Counted from the stretch's first letter, positions 25,132-34,727 are shown. The stretch: 64,000 nucleotides of DNA from VXLM01 sp034421575 (GCA_034421575.1 DAOUKG010000036.1:1-64000); one strand, 5' to 3'. The notes: a model not told the origin generated them from the letters alone. Made by a program: numbers and translations.

Positions 25132-26184
25132 TCAGGCAGTGGTCCGATCCCCATCGACCGGGTCGGGATAGAACTGGGCGCAGTAGTACCTGAAGGGCAT
25201 AATCTTGCCGTCGGAACGGCAGAGACGTGGGCGCGAAACGTACTGCTTGCGGCTCCAGATGATGACATCCTGCATGACGTCCTCTTTTTGCTGGTAGGCC
25301 ATGAACCTATTGATGAGGGGAGCGCGCATACTTCCCGGGAGAAATCCGAGACCTACGAGGAACCTCTTCGGACTGCGTATCTCTTTCACCTGCGATACCA
25401 GCGACATGTCGATGAGGGTGCCGTCGACCGGCGTCGCCAGGACCCACAGGCGCATATCCATGCCGATAGACTTTTCACGGATTTGCACGAATGAGTAGCC
25501 GAGCCCGAAGATTGTCGCCTTGGCGGAGACATCGAAATTCAGGGTCGCCATTCCCGCTATCGAGCGAGTTCTCCTAAAGTCGAAACGGGCTTCGAGACGG
25601 GGGCCGTCCGCAGAAAACTCCTCGATTGGGTTCACGTTGTCGTAGCCATGGACGTAGCGCAGGTGGGCCAAATCGACAGAGTTTTCAGTCGTCTCCTGGG
25701 GATGACCGGGGAACCGGAGGGTATCGATCCGGAAGTCGCACCAGTCGTCCTGTTCCAAGGGATAATCGGACAGTCGCCACTGCGGCTCTCGTCCCCCTAT
25801 CCCCCACCATGCGAAGATCAGGCCGAGGACCTCTTGCGTTTCGAAAACACGCAGCCTCGCAGTTTTGGGAGGTTCGGCGAAGGGTGTGGCGACGCACTGG
25901 CCGGCGGTATCGAACTCGTAGCCATGGAAGGGGCAGATCAGGCGGCCGTCCCGTATGCATCCGCCCGCATCCGGACCCAGGTCGGAGCCAAGGTGTGGGC
26001 AGACGGACTCGGCAACGCAGACCCTATCGTCGTCGTCACACCAGATGACGACCTTCGTGCCCATCCACGTCTTTTGGATGAGCTTCGCTTTCTTGACTGC
26101 CTTGCGGGTTGATATGAAGAACCAGCCCTCAGGAAAGGGCGTAGGGACCAGAGTCTTCGTAGGTTCTCTTGTTCGGGTCACCAA
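25132..26184 (-). CDS. Rieske non-heme iron oxygenase (sterol-type candidate)
   Basis: 350 aa. Rieske [2Fe-2S] ligands: C62-x-H64 (CPHLG) and C84-x2-H87 (CPFHG). Mononuclear iron site: D171, H174, H179 in the segment HPQETTENSVDLAHLRYVH. The pattern HxQExxENxxDxAH resembles the steroid/sterol-acting Rieske proteins (DAF-36/Neverland cholesterol 7-desaturase type) more than ring-hydroxylating aromatic dioxygenases. Bacterial C-4 sterol demethylase SdmA is also a Rieske protein. It is divergent from the P450 gene, needs a reductase not seen nearby, and has no signal or membrane helix. Confidence 0.8.
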   Translation of the reverse strand: MVTRTREPTKTLVPTPFPEGWFFISTRKAVKKAKLIQKTWMGTKVVIWCDDDDRVCVAESVCPHLGSDLGPDAGGCIRDGRLICPFHGYEFDTAGQCVATPFAEPPKTARLRVFETQEVLGLIFAWWGIGGREPQWRLSDYPLEQDDWCDFRIDTLRFPGHPQETTENSVDLAHLRYVHGYDNVNPIEEFSADGPRLEARFDFRRTRSIAGMATLNFDVSAKATIFGLGYSFVQIREKSIGMDMRLWVLATPVDGTLIDMSLVSQVKEIRSPKRFLVGLGFLPGSMRAPLINRFMAYQQKEDVMQDVIIWSRKQYVSRPRLCRSDGKIMPFRYYCAQFYPDPVDGDRTTA

Positions 26185-26381
26185 CGTTCGGCCCTCTCAC
26201 CCGGAGTCCAGTTTGACGGATTTCGTCAGGGAATTCCCCCTTCCTAAAATCCCAAAAATCGACGGAGTCATTTGCGTGTTTTTTTTGAGACTACTGTGCT
26301 AGGCTGTACTTGAGTAATCTTCGGTTGCGGCTTGTCCAACTGGTTCAAGTCTATCAGGGCGTTGTTTGGGGGGCAAGGCAG

Positions 26382-28409
26382 ATGACACTCACGATGGAAG
26401 GGGTAACTACCCAGCCGCTGAGTCTGCATGAGGAACTCATCCTGATGCTTCTCAATCAGGAGACCGGCTACTTTCACCAAGTGCCCGGCTGGGATCTGAA
26501 CTGCGCCGTCACCGGAGCGGTCCTTGCGGAGCTGTCCCTTATATCCCGTATTGACACGGACAGGGAATCCCTCATCCTTCTCGACGATACGGAAGTGGGC
26601 GACTCCATCCTCGATCCCATCCTCAAGGAGATTGCCGAGGAGCCGATCCAGCAAAACGCCCAGTATTGGATCGAGAGACTCGCGCCTCGTGCGGAATCCA
26701 TCGTCGACATGACGCTGGACCGTCTCGTGGAGTTCGGCATATTGGAACACCACGACGGCGAATTCTGGACGTTGGCTCATACCGTCGGTCGCAGGGACCG
26801 CGTCGCCGGAGATGGTGACGGAACTGCGGTTGAGTTCGTCACTTCCCGGATCAGGAACGTGATCTTCAACAAAGAGATCCCCTTCCCGCGTGACGTTGTC
26901 ATCGTCTGCCTCCTCAACACATGCGACGTCCTACGATTCATTTTCCAGGTCGATGACGAGATAGAGCGGCGTATTGAGGCCATCTGCAAGTTGGATTTGA
27001 TCGGCCGCGCAATCGCCGAAGCGGTGGTCCACAATCTGGCGGGTCCACTGCTTCGACGCTCGGCCCTGACCAAGAAAATCCCGACCGTCGCCCTGCACAA
27101 GATACTGTTCAGTTCTCACATTCGTGAAGGCAACATCCCGGCGCTCTTTGCGGACCTTGCGCAAGAGTATGGCCCGGTGTTTCAGATCCGGCCTCCGTTT
27201 TCCGAGCCCATGATCTTCCTGGCCGGCCCCGAAACAAATCACTGGGTCCATCGGCGAGGTCGAATGTACCTGAGAGCCAGGGACTACTTTGTGGACTTCG
27301 AGAACGTCTATGGCGCATCCGGAGTGTTGCCTTCCCTTGATGGCGCGGACCACTTCCGGCTGCGCAAGTCCTTGTCAGCGGCCTATTCCCGCAAGAGACT
27401 GGCTGGTCAGATGGACGAACTCTATGATCATGCGCGGAAGCATATGACGGAGTGGAAGGTCGGGGAATCCTATCCGGCGACGGGCATGAGCCGGCGAATG
27501 ATCAACGCTCAAATCTCGCCGATCATAGTCGGAGTTGAAACTCAGGACATCATCGACGACCTGTTGAAGTTCAAGGAACGGGCGCTCAGCGTTCACATCA
27601 TGAAGATAATGCCCAAGTTCATGCTGAAAACTCCCGGCATGAGACGCAGAACGAAACTCATTGCAACATTGCTTGAACGTATCCAGAGCGTACATACCCC
27701 CGCCCAGCGGGCCGGGCAACACCGAAACCTGGTGGACGATTATCTGAGCCTGCACGCGAGCGATCCGCAGTTCATGCCCGAATCCAACCTGCGTTTCGCC
27801 TTTACGGCGTCGTTGGTAGCCAGCGCATACCTTGGCGACGCCTTCAGCTTCACCTTGTACGCCATGGCGTCGCAGCCGGAAATCTACGCCAAAATTCAAG
27901 CTGAAGCCGATGCCCTGTTCGGCGACGGAGACCCGGATCCCGAAAACTTTACTCCGGCCGCCATTGATGTCACGCACCGCTTCCTCATGGAGTGCCTGCG
28001 CATGTACCCGATCGTTCCCATGTCCATTCGAAACGTGATGAATTCGTGTGTCGTCGAGGACTACGAACTGCCAGTGGGATCAAGGGTCATCATCGCCCAG
28101 ACGGCCACGCATTACATGAAGGATGTCTTTCCCGACCCCTTCAAGTTCGATATCGACCGCTATCTGCCTCCGCGCAATGAACACCTCAGTCCCGGGTACG
28201 CTCCCTACGGGCTGGGCACGCACATGTGTCTCGGCTCCCGGTGGATGGAGCTGCAGTTGGCCGTCAACGTGCTGATGGTCGCGCACTACTTCACGATCAA
28301 GGTGTCACCCGATAACTTCAAGTTCCGGTTCAACCCCATACCATCAATGAAACCGAGCAAGAAGCTGAAGTTCCTCATCGCCGAGCAGAGGCGCGAACTG
28401 AACGCCTAA
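26382..28409 (+). CDS. GPP34 domain-cytochrome P450 fusion protein
   Basis: 675 aa from the ATG at 26382 (GGGGGG 9-14 bp upstream); a TTG at 26310 is an alternative. Residues about 12-225 are a GPP34 (GOLPH3/Vps74-like) domain: LSLHEELILMLLN, GYFHQVPGWDLNCAVTGAVLAEL and a C-terminal helical bundle. Residues about 240-675 are a full P450: ExxR as E537-R540 (MECLRMYP), PDPFKFDIDRYLPP, and the haem loop PYGLGTHMCLG with ligand C616. The I-helix reads SAYLGDAFSFTLYA and lacks the usual acid-Thr pair. GPP34 domains bind acidic phosphoinositide membranes in eukaryotes, so this part may tether the P450 to lipid. The context suggests a sterol or isoprenoid substrate. Confidence 0.85.
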   Translation: MTLTMEGVTTQPLSLHEELILMLLNQETGYFHQVPGWDLNCAVTGAVLAELSLISRIDTDRESLILLDDTEVGDSILDPILKEIAEEPIQQNAQYWIERLAPRAESIVDMTLDRLVEFGILEHHDGEFWTLAHTVGRRDRVAGDGDGTAVEFVTSRIRNVIFNKEIPFPRDVVIVCLLNTCDVLRFIFQVDDEIERRIEAICKLDLIGRAIAEAVVHNLAGPLLRRSALTKKIPTVALHKILFSSHIREGNIPALFADLAQEYGPVFQIRPPFSEPMIFLAGPETNHWVHRRGRMYLRARDYFVDFENVYGASGVLPSLDGADHFRLRKSLSAAYSRKRLAGQMDELYDHARKHMTEWKVGESYPATGMSRRMINAQISPIIVGVETQDIIDDLLKFKERALSVHIMKIMPKFMLKTPGMRRRTKLIATLLERIQSVHTPAQRAGQHRNLVDDYLSLHASDPQFMPESNLRFAFTASLVASAYLGDAFSFTLYAMASQPEIYAKIQAEADALFGDGDPDPENFTPAAIDVTHRFLMECLRMYPIVPMSIRNVMNSCVVEDYELPVGSRVIIAQTATHYMKDVFPDPFKFDIDRYLPPRNEHLSPGYAPYGLGTHMCLGSRWMELQLAVNVLMVAHYFTIKVSPDNFKFRFNPIPSMKPSKKLKFLIAEQRRELNA

Positions 28410-28450
28410 CGCACTATGGGATCGCCACGATAGACTGGGGAGAAGAGCGC

Positions 28451-29488
28451 CTAAAGGGGCTTGCGAGCCAGGAAACAGTACAGCGGCGTGAATATCCCGG
28501 CCTTGCCGCCAGCGACATAGGCGTTGGCGGTACGATCCATCAGCTTGATTACATTCGCGGATCCCTTCGGGAACATCCCCAGCGCTTCGGCCAGTCTGGA
28601 TGTCCCAATGAGCGCCTTACGGCCCAGCGGAGTCCTGCGCAGGGCGTTGCCCAGCGTACCGCCCCGGGTCTCCATGGGCTGATACCACGGCACGGTCGGA
28701 CCGTTCTCTCCGACGGCCCGGTCCATCCCCTCGATGACCTGAAATCCCGCCGTTTCGAGGTCACGGTTCACCTCGCCGGTAGTCGCGATATCCTTGAGCG
28801 CGATGCCGCGCATCAGGTCTTGCTTGATGGTCCGGTGCCGGTTGTCGCCGGGATCGAACTTGTCCGTCATGCACATTTCCTGGCCCCAGAAGAGGGCCCC
28901 GGGTTTCAGCACGCGGTAGATCTCGGCGAACGCGCCCGCCTTGTCCGGCGCATGGCACGTTGATTCGATCGCGTACCCCCGGTCGAATGTGTCATCCGCG
29001 ATAGCGGCCATGTCCATGAAGCTGCAGGCGAGGTAGTCGACCATGTGGTCGATCCCCGCCTCGACGTCCAACGATCTCGCCTTGTCCAACTGGATTTCAC
29101 TGCTATTGACCCCAACCACTCTGACACCGCCCTCCCGGACGACACGGCGCATGGGGCCGCCGATACCGCAACCGATGTCGACCACCGTCATCCCCTCGCA
29201 CAGCTCCAGCTTGTCAATCATCAGCCGCTGGTGCCGGATCAGGGAGTCCTCCAGGCTCTCAAAGGGCGATAGCGGCGCGAAGTGCAGGGACTCACCCCAA
29301 CCGAACGTCATGAACTCGCTGCAAAGGTCGTAGTATTCTTTGACGGTTTCGGCATGGTCGTAGTTCGCCGCGCCGTCATCCTCAGCGGGCGCTCTGTCCA
29401 TCCAGCCATCGAAGTGTTTCACGCGACTCTGGACATCCGACCCGCGGTACGCGGTCTTCAGCCCGTTGGATAGTTTGCGGAGTTGCAT
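28451..29488 (-). CDS. Sterol C-24 methyltransferase-like protein
   Basis: 345-aa SAM-dependent methyltransferase with the hallmarks of Erg6/SMT: sterol-binding region I as YYDLCSEFMTFGWGESLHF (52-70), SAM motif I VDIGCGIGGP (103-112), the SMT-specific YAIESTCHAPDK (172-183), EIYRVLKPG and MTDKFDP. These go well beyond a generic class I methyltransferase; gamma-tocopherol and cyclopropane enzymes lack the FGWG and ESTCHAP combination. It would methylate a C-24 double bond of a sterol side chain. It lies 11 bp downstream of the MMPL transporter on - and convergent with the P450 gene. Confidence 0.85.
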   Translation of the reverse strand: MQLRKLSNGLKTAYRGSDVQSRVKHFDGWMDRAPAEDDGAANYDHAETVKEYYDLCSEFMTFGWGESLHFAPLSPFESLEDSLIRHQRLMIDKLELCEGMTVVDIGCGIGGPMRRVVREGGVRVVGVNSSEIQLDKARSLDVEAGIDHMVDYLACSFMDMAAIADDTFDRGYAIESTCHAPDKAGAFAEIYRVLKPGALFWGQEMCMTDKFDPGDNRHRTIKQDLMRGIALKDIATTGEVNRDLETAGFQVIEGMDRAVGENGPTVPWYQPMETRGGTLGNALRRTPLGRKALIGTSRLAEALGMFPKGSANVIKLMDRTANAYVAGGKAGIFTPLYCFLARKPL

Positions 29489-29498
29489 AAAGGCCCCT

Positions 29499-31982
29499 TT
29501 ACGACGCTTCCCGCCCCTGCTCGTGGCGCTGCTGTATGTCGTCTATGGCTACGTCGAGGTCGTCCCACATGCGCTCCACCATGGACCGCAGCCGCGTGTT
29601 CTGATACGCCCCCCATACCACCATCGCGGGCAGCACGACGAAGACTGAGACTATCAGGGAGTAGACGATCGTGATGGTCGCGGTCATGCCAAACTGCTGG
29701 GACGCAAGCAGCGGCGAGGCTATCAGCACTCCGAATCCGAACGCCGTCGTCAGTGCAGAACCCAGCAGCGCCGAACCGGTTGTTGACAGGGTCCTGATCG
29801 CCGCCTTCTCCGGGTTGCGGAGATGAGCGAACTCCTCCCGGTAGCGGTGAATCACGTGGATGGTGTAGTCCACCCCGATGCCGATCGATAATGCCGTGAT
29901 GATCGAGGTGATCAGCGTATAGGGAATTCCAAGCAGCGCCATCGTGCCCAGTACGCTAATGAGGACGAGCACGATTGGCCCAACCGCGACGAATCCAAGG
30001 GAAGGCTGGCGCAGGGTGACCCAGAAGAATAAGGCGAGTATGCCCAGGGCCACCGCGATGGTGGACGTTATCGCTTCCGTCTGACCGTCAGTGATCTGGT
30101 CGGTGACGGCAACCGCGACGATACTGTCGGAAAGGGCTGTTACGGCGTCGTCATCACCGAACCAGCGTTCTTCGATCTGCTCTTGGATCTTCCTCGTCTG
30201 CTCCGGTTCATGCAGGTAGGTCGGGAACTGGAGGAGCATGACATCAATGCCATCCGGATCGTTGACCAAGAAGCGAGTGAGCTCGGGTTCTTTCGCGACG
30301 AGTCTATCGACGAACTCCTGCATCAAGTCAGGATCCAGCTCCACTCCGGGAGAGGCTTCCTCGAAAAGCGCGGCCAATTCGGCATCGTACTTATCGCCGG
30401 GTTCACCGGAGTCGTTTGTCCAGTCGCGGGCGAGCGCCTCAAAGGAGTGTTGGATCGGTCCGGCGGCGGCCCGTGGACGGCTTTGCACGTCGTCGAAGGC
30501 GGCTGTAAGATCGTGGAGATTCAAGAGCGTCCGGCTCTCCGTGAGCTCAGCCTTCAAAAGAATGGTGGCGACTTCCGTTGAGCCTCCGACTGCGGCCTCG
30601 AGGGTCTTCATATCCTCCAGCACGCCGCCACCTCGCGGCAGGATGTCCTGGATGCTGAATTCGGACTTCAGACCCGTGGCGGCGTATCCGAGGCCCAAAG
30701 ATATGAGGATCACGGAGACGAGGTAGGGCATCGGATGACGTGTAACCCACTTCCCAAGCACCTCCGCCACCTTGGGGACTCCGGGCAGGGCGTTCGAAAT
30801 CGGGCGGGCCGGACCCAGCTTGCCACGGGCCTCACGGCGCCGGTCGATGATCGTCCGTCCCGCAGGGATGAGAGTGAGCATCACAATAAGGCTCAATCCC
30901 ACGCCCAGACCCGCAACTACCCCGAAGTCGCCAATAACGCCAATCGGCGAGAACAGCGACGCCAGCAGGCTCGCTATCGTGGTGATGGCGGCCAGCGTCA
31001 GCGGGATCGTAACGTGACGCAGTCCCTTCCTCACCGCTGTCACCACCGTCTCGCCAGCAATTCGCTGCTCGCGATAGTGCGAGATTGCCTGGATAGCATA
31101 GTCCACGGTGAGGCTGATGATTATTACCGGCACCATCGCGGTGAGCGAGCTCGGCGGCCCAATGACACCCAGAGCATTCGGCCCCAGCCACCCCTCCGCT
31201 CCTACAATCCAGACTATGGAGAATATAAGCCCCGTCAGCGTCAGCAGCATGTCTGAAAGGGTGCGCGTGAAAAGAAGAAGCAGCACCGCGATGAACAACA
31301 GCGCAAGCCCTATCAGGGGCCCCATCCCCTCTTCCGTGGCCTTTTTGTACTCATCTTCGACGATCACGGAGGAGAGACTGCTCACGTCCAGCGGCCCATC
31401 ATCGTCGGCCGCGAGGGCGTTAATCTTCCGTTCGGCGTCTCCAACTCGCTCATCCCCGGTGTCGCTCAGGCTGATGTTGGCGATGGCGACCGGGGCGCCG
31501 TCCGTGTCGATTCCGGTCATCGCCGCGATCGCTTCCTGAATCCCCGGGACGTTTCGGGCCGAGTCGATTTGCGCCTGCGTGACCGACTCGAAACCGTCTG
31601 CCTGGAGCACGGAATTGATCAGAATCGAAGGCGCCACAATGGGATTCACGGGCACCAATAGCCCAGCGACGCCGGCGTCCCCGGCGATCTCATTGATCAG
31701 GGTGTCCATCTGGGCAAGGCCGGCGGGCGTGATCGCCTCGCCGCGGAAGATGAGCGTTACGACGCTGATATCACTTGAATCCCCAAAGAACTCATCAATC
31801 TCTTCCGTCGCCTTCCCAATGGCGTGTCCCGGCGGGAGGAACGCCACGTCGGCCCCCTCCGTCGGCGGAGCGCGGAAGGTGGCCCCGGCGGCCAGCACGA
31901 CGGTAACGATGAGAAGAACTGCCAGTGTGATGAATGGGCGTACCGTTACCAGCCAGCTGAACCAGTCTAATGTGCGACCCAT
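29499..31982 (-). CDS. MMPL/RND-family lipid transporter
   Basis: 827-aa integral membrane protein of the MMPL/HpnN-like branch of RND transporters, with two sets of helices. The N-terminal helix (about 12-35) precedes a periplasmic loop; a block of helices lies at about 220-390 with the DYAIQAISHYREQR motif. A second loop precedes a second block at about 625-810, with GVDYTIHVIHRYREE. Paired internal repeats like this are diagnostic. Relatives move hopanoids, sterols (BstA), mycolates and other envelope lipids. It is 11 bp upstream of the sterol-methyltransferase-like gene and almost surely cotranscribed. Confidence 0.87.
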   Translation of the reverse strand: MGRTLDWFSWLVTVRPFITLAVLLIVTVVLAAGATFRAPPTEGADVAFLPPGHAIGKATEEIDEFFGDSSDISVVTLIFRGEAITPAGLAQMDTLINEIAGDAGVAGLLVPVNPIVAPSILINSVLQADGFESVTQAQIDSARNVPGIQEAIAAMTGIDTDGAPVAIANISLSDTGDERVGDAERKINALAADDDGPLDVSSLSSVIVEDEYKKATEEGMGPLIGLALLFIAVLLLLFTRTLSDMLLTLTGLIFSIVWIVGAEGWLGPNALGVIGPPSSLTAMVPVIIISLTVDYAIQAISHYREQRIAGETVVTAVRKGLRHVTIPLTLAAITTIASLLASLFSPIGVIGDFGVVAGLGVGLSLIVMLTLIPAGRTIIDRRREARGKLGPARPISNALPGVPKVAEVLGKWVTRHPMPYLVSVILISLGLGYAATGLKSEFSIQDILPRGGGVLEDMKTLEAAVGGSTEVATILLKAELTESRTLLNLHDLTAAFDDVQSRPRAAAGPIQHSFEALARDWTNDSGEPGDKYDAELAALFEEASPGVELDPDLMQEFVDRLVAKEPELTRFLVNDPDGIDVMLLQFPTYLHEPEQTRKIQEQIEERWFGDDDAVTALSDSIVAVAVTDQITDGQTEAITSTIAVALGILALFFWVTLRQPSLGFVAVGPIVLVLISVLGTMALLGIPYTLITSIITALSIGIGVDYTIHVIHRYREEFAHLRNPEKAAIRTLSTTGSALLGSALTTAFGFGVLIASPLLASQQFGMTATITIVYSLIVSVFVVLPAMVVWGAYQNTRLRSMVERMWDDLDVAIDDIQQRHEQGREAS

Positions 31983-32462
31983 TAGGACACCTCAGAGCCT
32001 ATGAGCACGATAGTGAGAGCACCCGTAGTTTGTGCGAAGCCAACTCTTGACGATCTATCTCTTGTCGCGATGCTCGCCAAGTTTATCCGGTCCCTGAAAC
32101 GCAACTCGTTTTCACGCGCGTATTCTCAAAGTCCGCAATGAGATCAAATTGCCCTTGAGTAAGACAAGGCTGCGACCTGTCCACTGAACTTGAACTACAC
32201 CAAACTCACGAAGTGCCCTAATCCTACATCTGACTGAATAGCTTGTAAACGCAAGAAAGGCCGGGTAATTGTTCAGAGTTGATGAGGTGAACACCCCCGC
32301 CCCTCTGGATTCCGGCCTTCGCCGGAATGACGGTGGGCTGTGTGTGCAGAGCGGTCTCATGAAGCCTGAACAGTTACCGTCTCACGTGGCATCCTTGTCC
32401 ATGGAGAACGGCAGTATTATCCTTGGCGAGTTCGCGCTTGCGACTTCGGGGAGGAGAAACAC
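31983..32462. other. Intergenic region with one MITE
   Basis: 480 bp between the MMPL gene (-) and the GH127 gene (+), which diverge. 32265-32377 is a MITE (separate entry). I see nothing else with function in 31983-32264. The GH127 ribosome site GGGGAGGAG lies at the far end. Confidence 0.55.
32265..32377. mobile_element. MITE family 2, copy 1
   Basis: 113-bp element bounded by inverted repeats GTAATTGTTCAG and CTGAACAGTTAC, with the shared palindrome at 32305-32332. Same length and same direct orientation as the copy at 37391-37503. No flanking duplication is visible here, so the flanks have decayed or recombined. Confidence 0.8.
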
Positions 32463-34391
32463 ATGAATGATGTCAACAACAGTTCTCGCGGTTCATCGGA
32501 GGAGAGACAAGGTCAATCACCCGGGGGGATTTCCACCTATTCATCCTTTGGGCCGTTGGTTCCCGCCACGCTCGACCTGGCAGAACGAGCAGGACTTGCC
32601 GTTAATGCGATGACCGAGGCCACGGACCCGGAGGAGGACTATCGTGTGTATTGGAAGGTCACATTCAGGTCGAATCCTCCGATCATGTATCACGACTTCT
32701 CCGATACCGGGATTGCGGCCAAGTTCATGGAGTGTCTTCCCCGAATGCGTCTGATGAGTGGGTCTAATCAAGGTACCCACGTCGAGGAACGGTGGAAGGA
32801 ACTGCTGCCCGAACGATTGGGCGCTGACGGAATGGTCGAGACCGTACTCCACGATCGACTGTCACCTTCACGACCGTCCTCACGGCTCGGCGTCAGCGAC
32901 GGCGAGTCGATTGTCGACATGCAGGTGAACGGACTCATGCTCGGTGCGGCCGCCACATACACGGAGATCGAGGACAGGGAATACTGGGAGCCGATTGGGC
33001 GAAGAATTGCCGATGGGCTGGCGCGCCTGGCCGTCCGAAAAGGTCCCCACGCATACTTCACCGACTGGACATATTTGCCTGGCGAAAAGGCGAATTACGA
33101 CGCTCCACGTCCTCTGGCCACTCAGGCTGCCTTTGGAATCTGGCCGGCCAGGAGACTCACGTACTTCTACAACGTGACCGGCTACGAGCCTGCTGTGGAA
33201 TTGGCGGGCGAGCTATGCCGGTACGTCCTTCACGAAGCACAGTACTTCGGACCGAGTTATGAGTTCCTGCGCGACGACCCCGACCCCAACGGCATGCGCC
33301 ATCACGTCAATCACTTTCATCATCACTCCATGACGATACTGGCCTGCCTGGAGTACGGCAGGGCGGTGGGAGACGAGGCCATGGTGTCTGAAGCCGCGAC
33401 CGCTTTCGAGAAAGCGAAGACCTATGGCGAGGTATTGACGGGATTCTTCCCCGAGTCGGTCGGTCCTGATGTGCCGCACACGAGCGAGATCTGTGAAGTT
33501 GGGGACATGGTGAGCGTTGCCCTGGGGCTGGCGGCCGCCGGAGCCGGAGATCACTACTGGGACGACGCCGACCGCTGGGTGCGCAATCAACTTGCTGAGG
33601 GCCAGCTACTTCGTTACGACTGGATCTACCGACTGAACATGGCGGATCCTCCAACGGCCCTGCTTCCCAACATGACGGCAGACCGCGTGGGTGAGCGCAA
33701 CCTGGGCGCGTTCGCCGGATGGCAGAGCCCCAACGACTGGGTCGAATTCCAAAGAGCGGAGGACCGCGGCGGTGTGCAAGAAATCAGGCCGATGCAGGAC
33801 CCGAACGAGACTTCGGACGAGTATCTGGACCGTTTAGTAGGTGGCAGGAAACTCGGTCACGTGCAGGGTATCATGCACTGTTGCACTGCAAACGGCGCGA
33901 GGCCCCTGTACGATGCGTGGCGCCACACCATTCACCGGCAGGGCGACAGCGTGAGGGTGAACCTGCTGCTCAACCGCGTCGGCGGCCCGGTAGACGTTCA
34001 TAGTCACCTGCCCTACACCGGACGTGCGGAATTCCACGTCAATCAGTCTTGTAGACTCTCCATACGCCTGCCGGGCTGGGTGGAATTGGGCAAGGTAGCC
34101 TGTTCGGTGGACGGTTCCGTTTGCCAAGTATCCTTCGAGGGTCGTTACGCCGTGATTGGCGAACTTTCGCCAGGTCAAGTGGCGACACTTACTTTTCCCC
34201 TAGCTGAAGAGGTATCAAGGGTAACGGCCAAGAACCAGTGGTACTTCCTGGTACGCAGAGGACATGACGTCGTGAGAATAGACCCTCCGGGTGTGTTGAG
34301 TCCCCTGTATAACCGGGACCACTACCGGGACGGCGTCACGTTGTGGAAGCAAGCTGACCAGCATCGCGGCGAAGCGAGTCTGAGTTGGTAG
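32463..34391 (+). CDS. GH127-like glycoside hydrolase (DUF1680 family)
   Basis: 642 aa of the beta-L-arabinofuranosidase-like family: an (alpha/alpha)6 barrel with C-terminal beta domains. The zinc-thiolate active site is recognisable: the E-x-C pair in SEICEV near residue 340 and the tandem cysteines C473-C474 in HCCTANGARPLYDAW (usually CCPPNxAR). An unusually His-rich run HHVNHFHHHS lies at about 281-290. No signal peptide, so cytoplasmic. Probably releases L-arabinose or a related sugar from small glycosides. GGAGGAG precedes the ATG. Confidence 0.8.
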   Translation: MNDVNNSSRGSSEERQGQSPGGISTYSSFGPLVPATLDLAERAGLAVNAMTEATDPEEDYRVYWKVTFRSNPPIMYHDFSDTGIAAKFMECLPRMRLMSGSNQGTHVEERWKELLPERLGADGMVETVLHDRLSPSRPSSRLGVSDGESIVDMQVNGLMLGAAATYTEIEDREYWEPIGRRIADGLARLAVRKGPHAYFTDWTYLPGEKANYDAPRPLATQAAFGIWPARRLTYFYNVTGYEPAVELAGELCRYVLHEAQYFGPSYEFLRDDPDPNGMRHHVNHFHHHSMTILACLEYGRAVGDEAMVSEAATAFEKAKTYGEVLTGFFPESVGPDVPHTSEICEVGDMVSVALGLAAAGAGDHYWDDADRWVRNQLAEGQLLRYDWIYRLNMADPPTALLPNMTADRVGERNLGAFAGWQSPNDWVEFQRAEDRGGVQEIRPMQDPNETSDEYLDRLVGGRKLGHVQGIMHCCTANGARPLYDAWRHTIHRQGDSVRVNLLLNRVGGPVDVHSHLPYTGRAEFHVNQSCRLSIRLPGWVELGKVACSVDGSVCQVSFEGRYAVIGELSPGQVATLTFPLAEEVSRVTAKNQWYFLVRRGHDVVRIDPPGVLSPLYNRDHYRDGVTLWKQADQHRGEASLSW

Positions 34392-34453
34392 GCTGGGAGA
34401 TTGAGAACGAGCCGGCGTACAGAGAACAAGTGGGGGGCATCGTGGAGGGGCGT

Positions 34454-34528
34454 TGGCTCCGCAGGCAGGATTCGAACCTGCGACCAATCGGTTAACAGCC
34501 GACCGCTCTACCACTGAGCTACTGCGGA
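34454..34528 (-). tRNA. tRNA-Asn (anticodon GTT)
   Basis: Full cloverleaf on -: acceptor stem TCCGCAG/CTGCGGA, D-arm GCTCAGTGGTAGAGC, anticodon loop CTGTTAA with anticodon GTT, T-arm CGCAGGTTCGAATCCTGC, discriminator G and an encoded CCA (34454-34456). Confidence 0.97.
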
Positions 34529-34563
34529 GCGTCAACGGGGAGGGTCTCTCGACCCTGTTGGAT

Positions 34564-34593
34564 AGTGTAGCATCACCCTGAGATGGCGCTCAA
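34564..34593 (-). promoter_or_regulatory. Promoter of tRNA-Asn
   Basis: On - TTGAGC, 18-bp spacer, TACACT, ending 35 bp before the tRNA 5' end. A reasonable sigma-70-type promoter. Confidence 0.5.
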
Positions 34594-34727
34594 GGGAAAC
34601 TTGGCCTGTTTCTCAATGCCTATGCACGTTCCCAGCGCCTCGAATCAGTATGGCCGTCGAGTATCGCTGGCGGTTGCCGTTGCACGGCCGTGGAGGGCGG
34701 CGTGGATGTCAATTGCTGAAAAAATGC

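Noticed and set aside
32112..32466. Small open frames across the MITE upstream of the GH127 gene
   Set aside because: Similar frames do not survive in the second MITE copy, and they contain the palindrome translation only.
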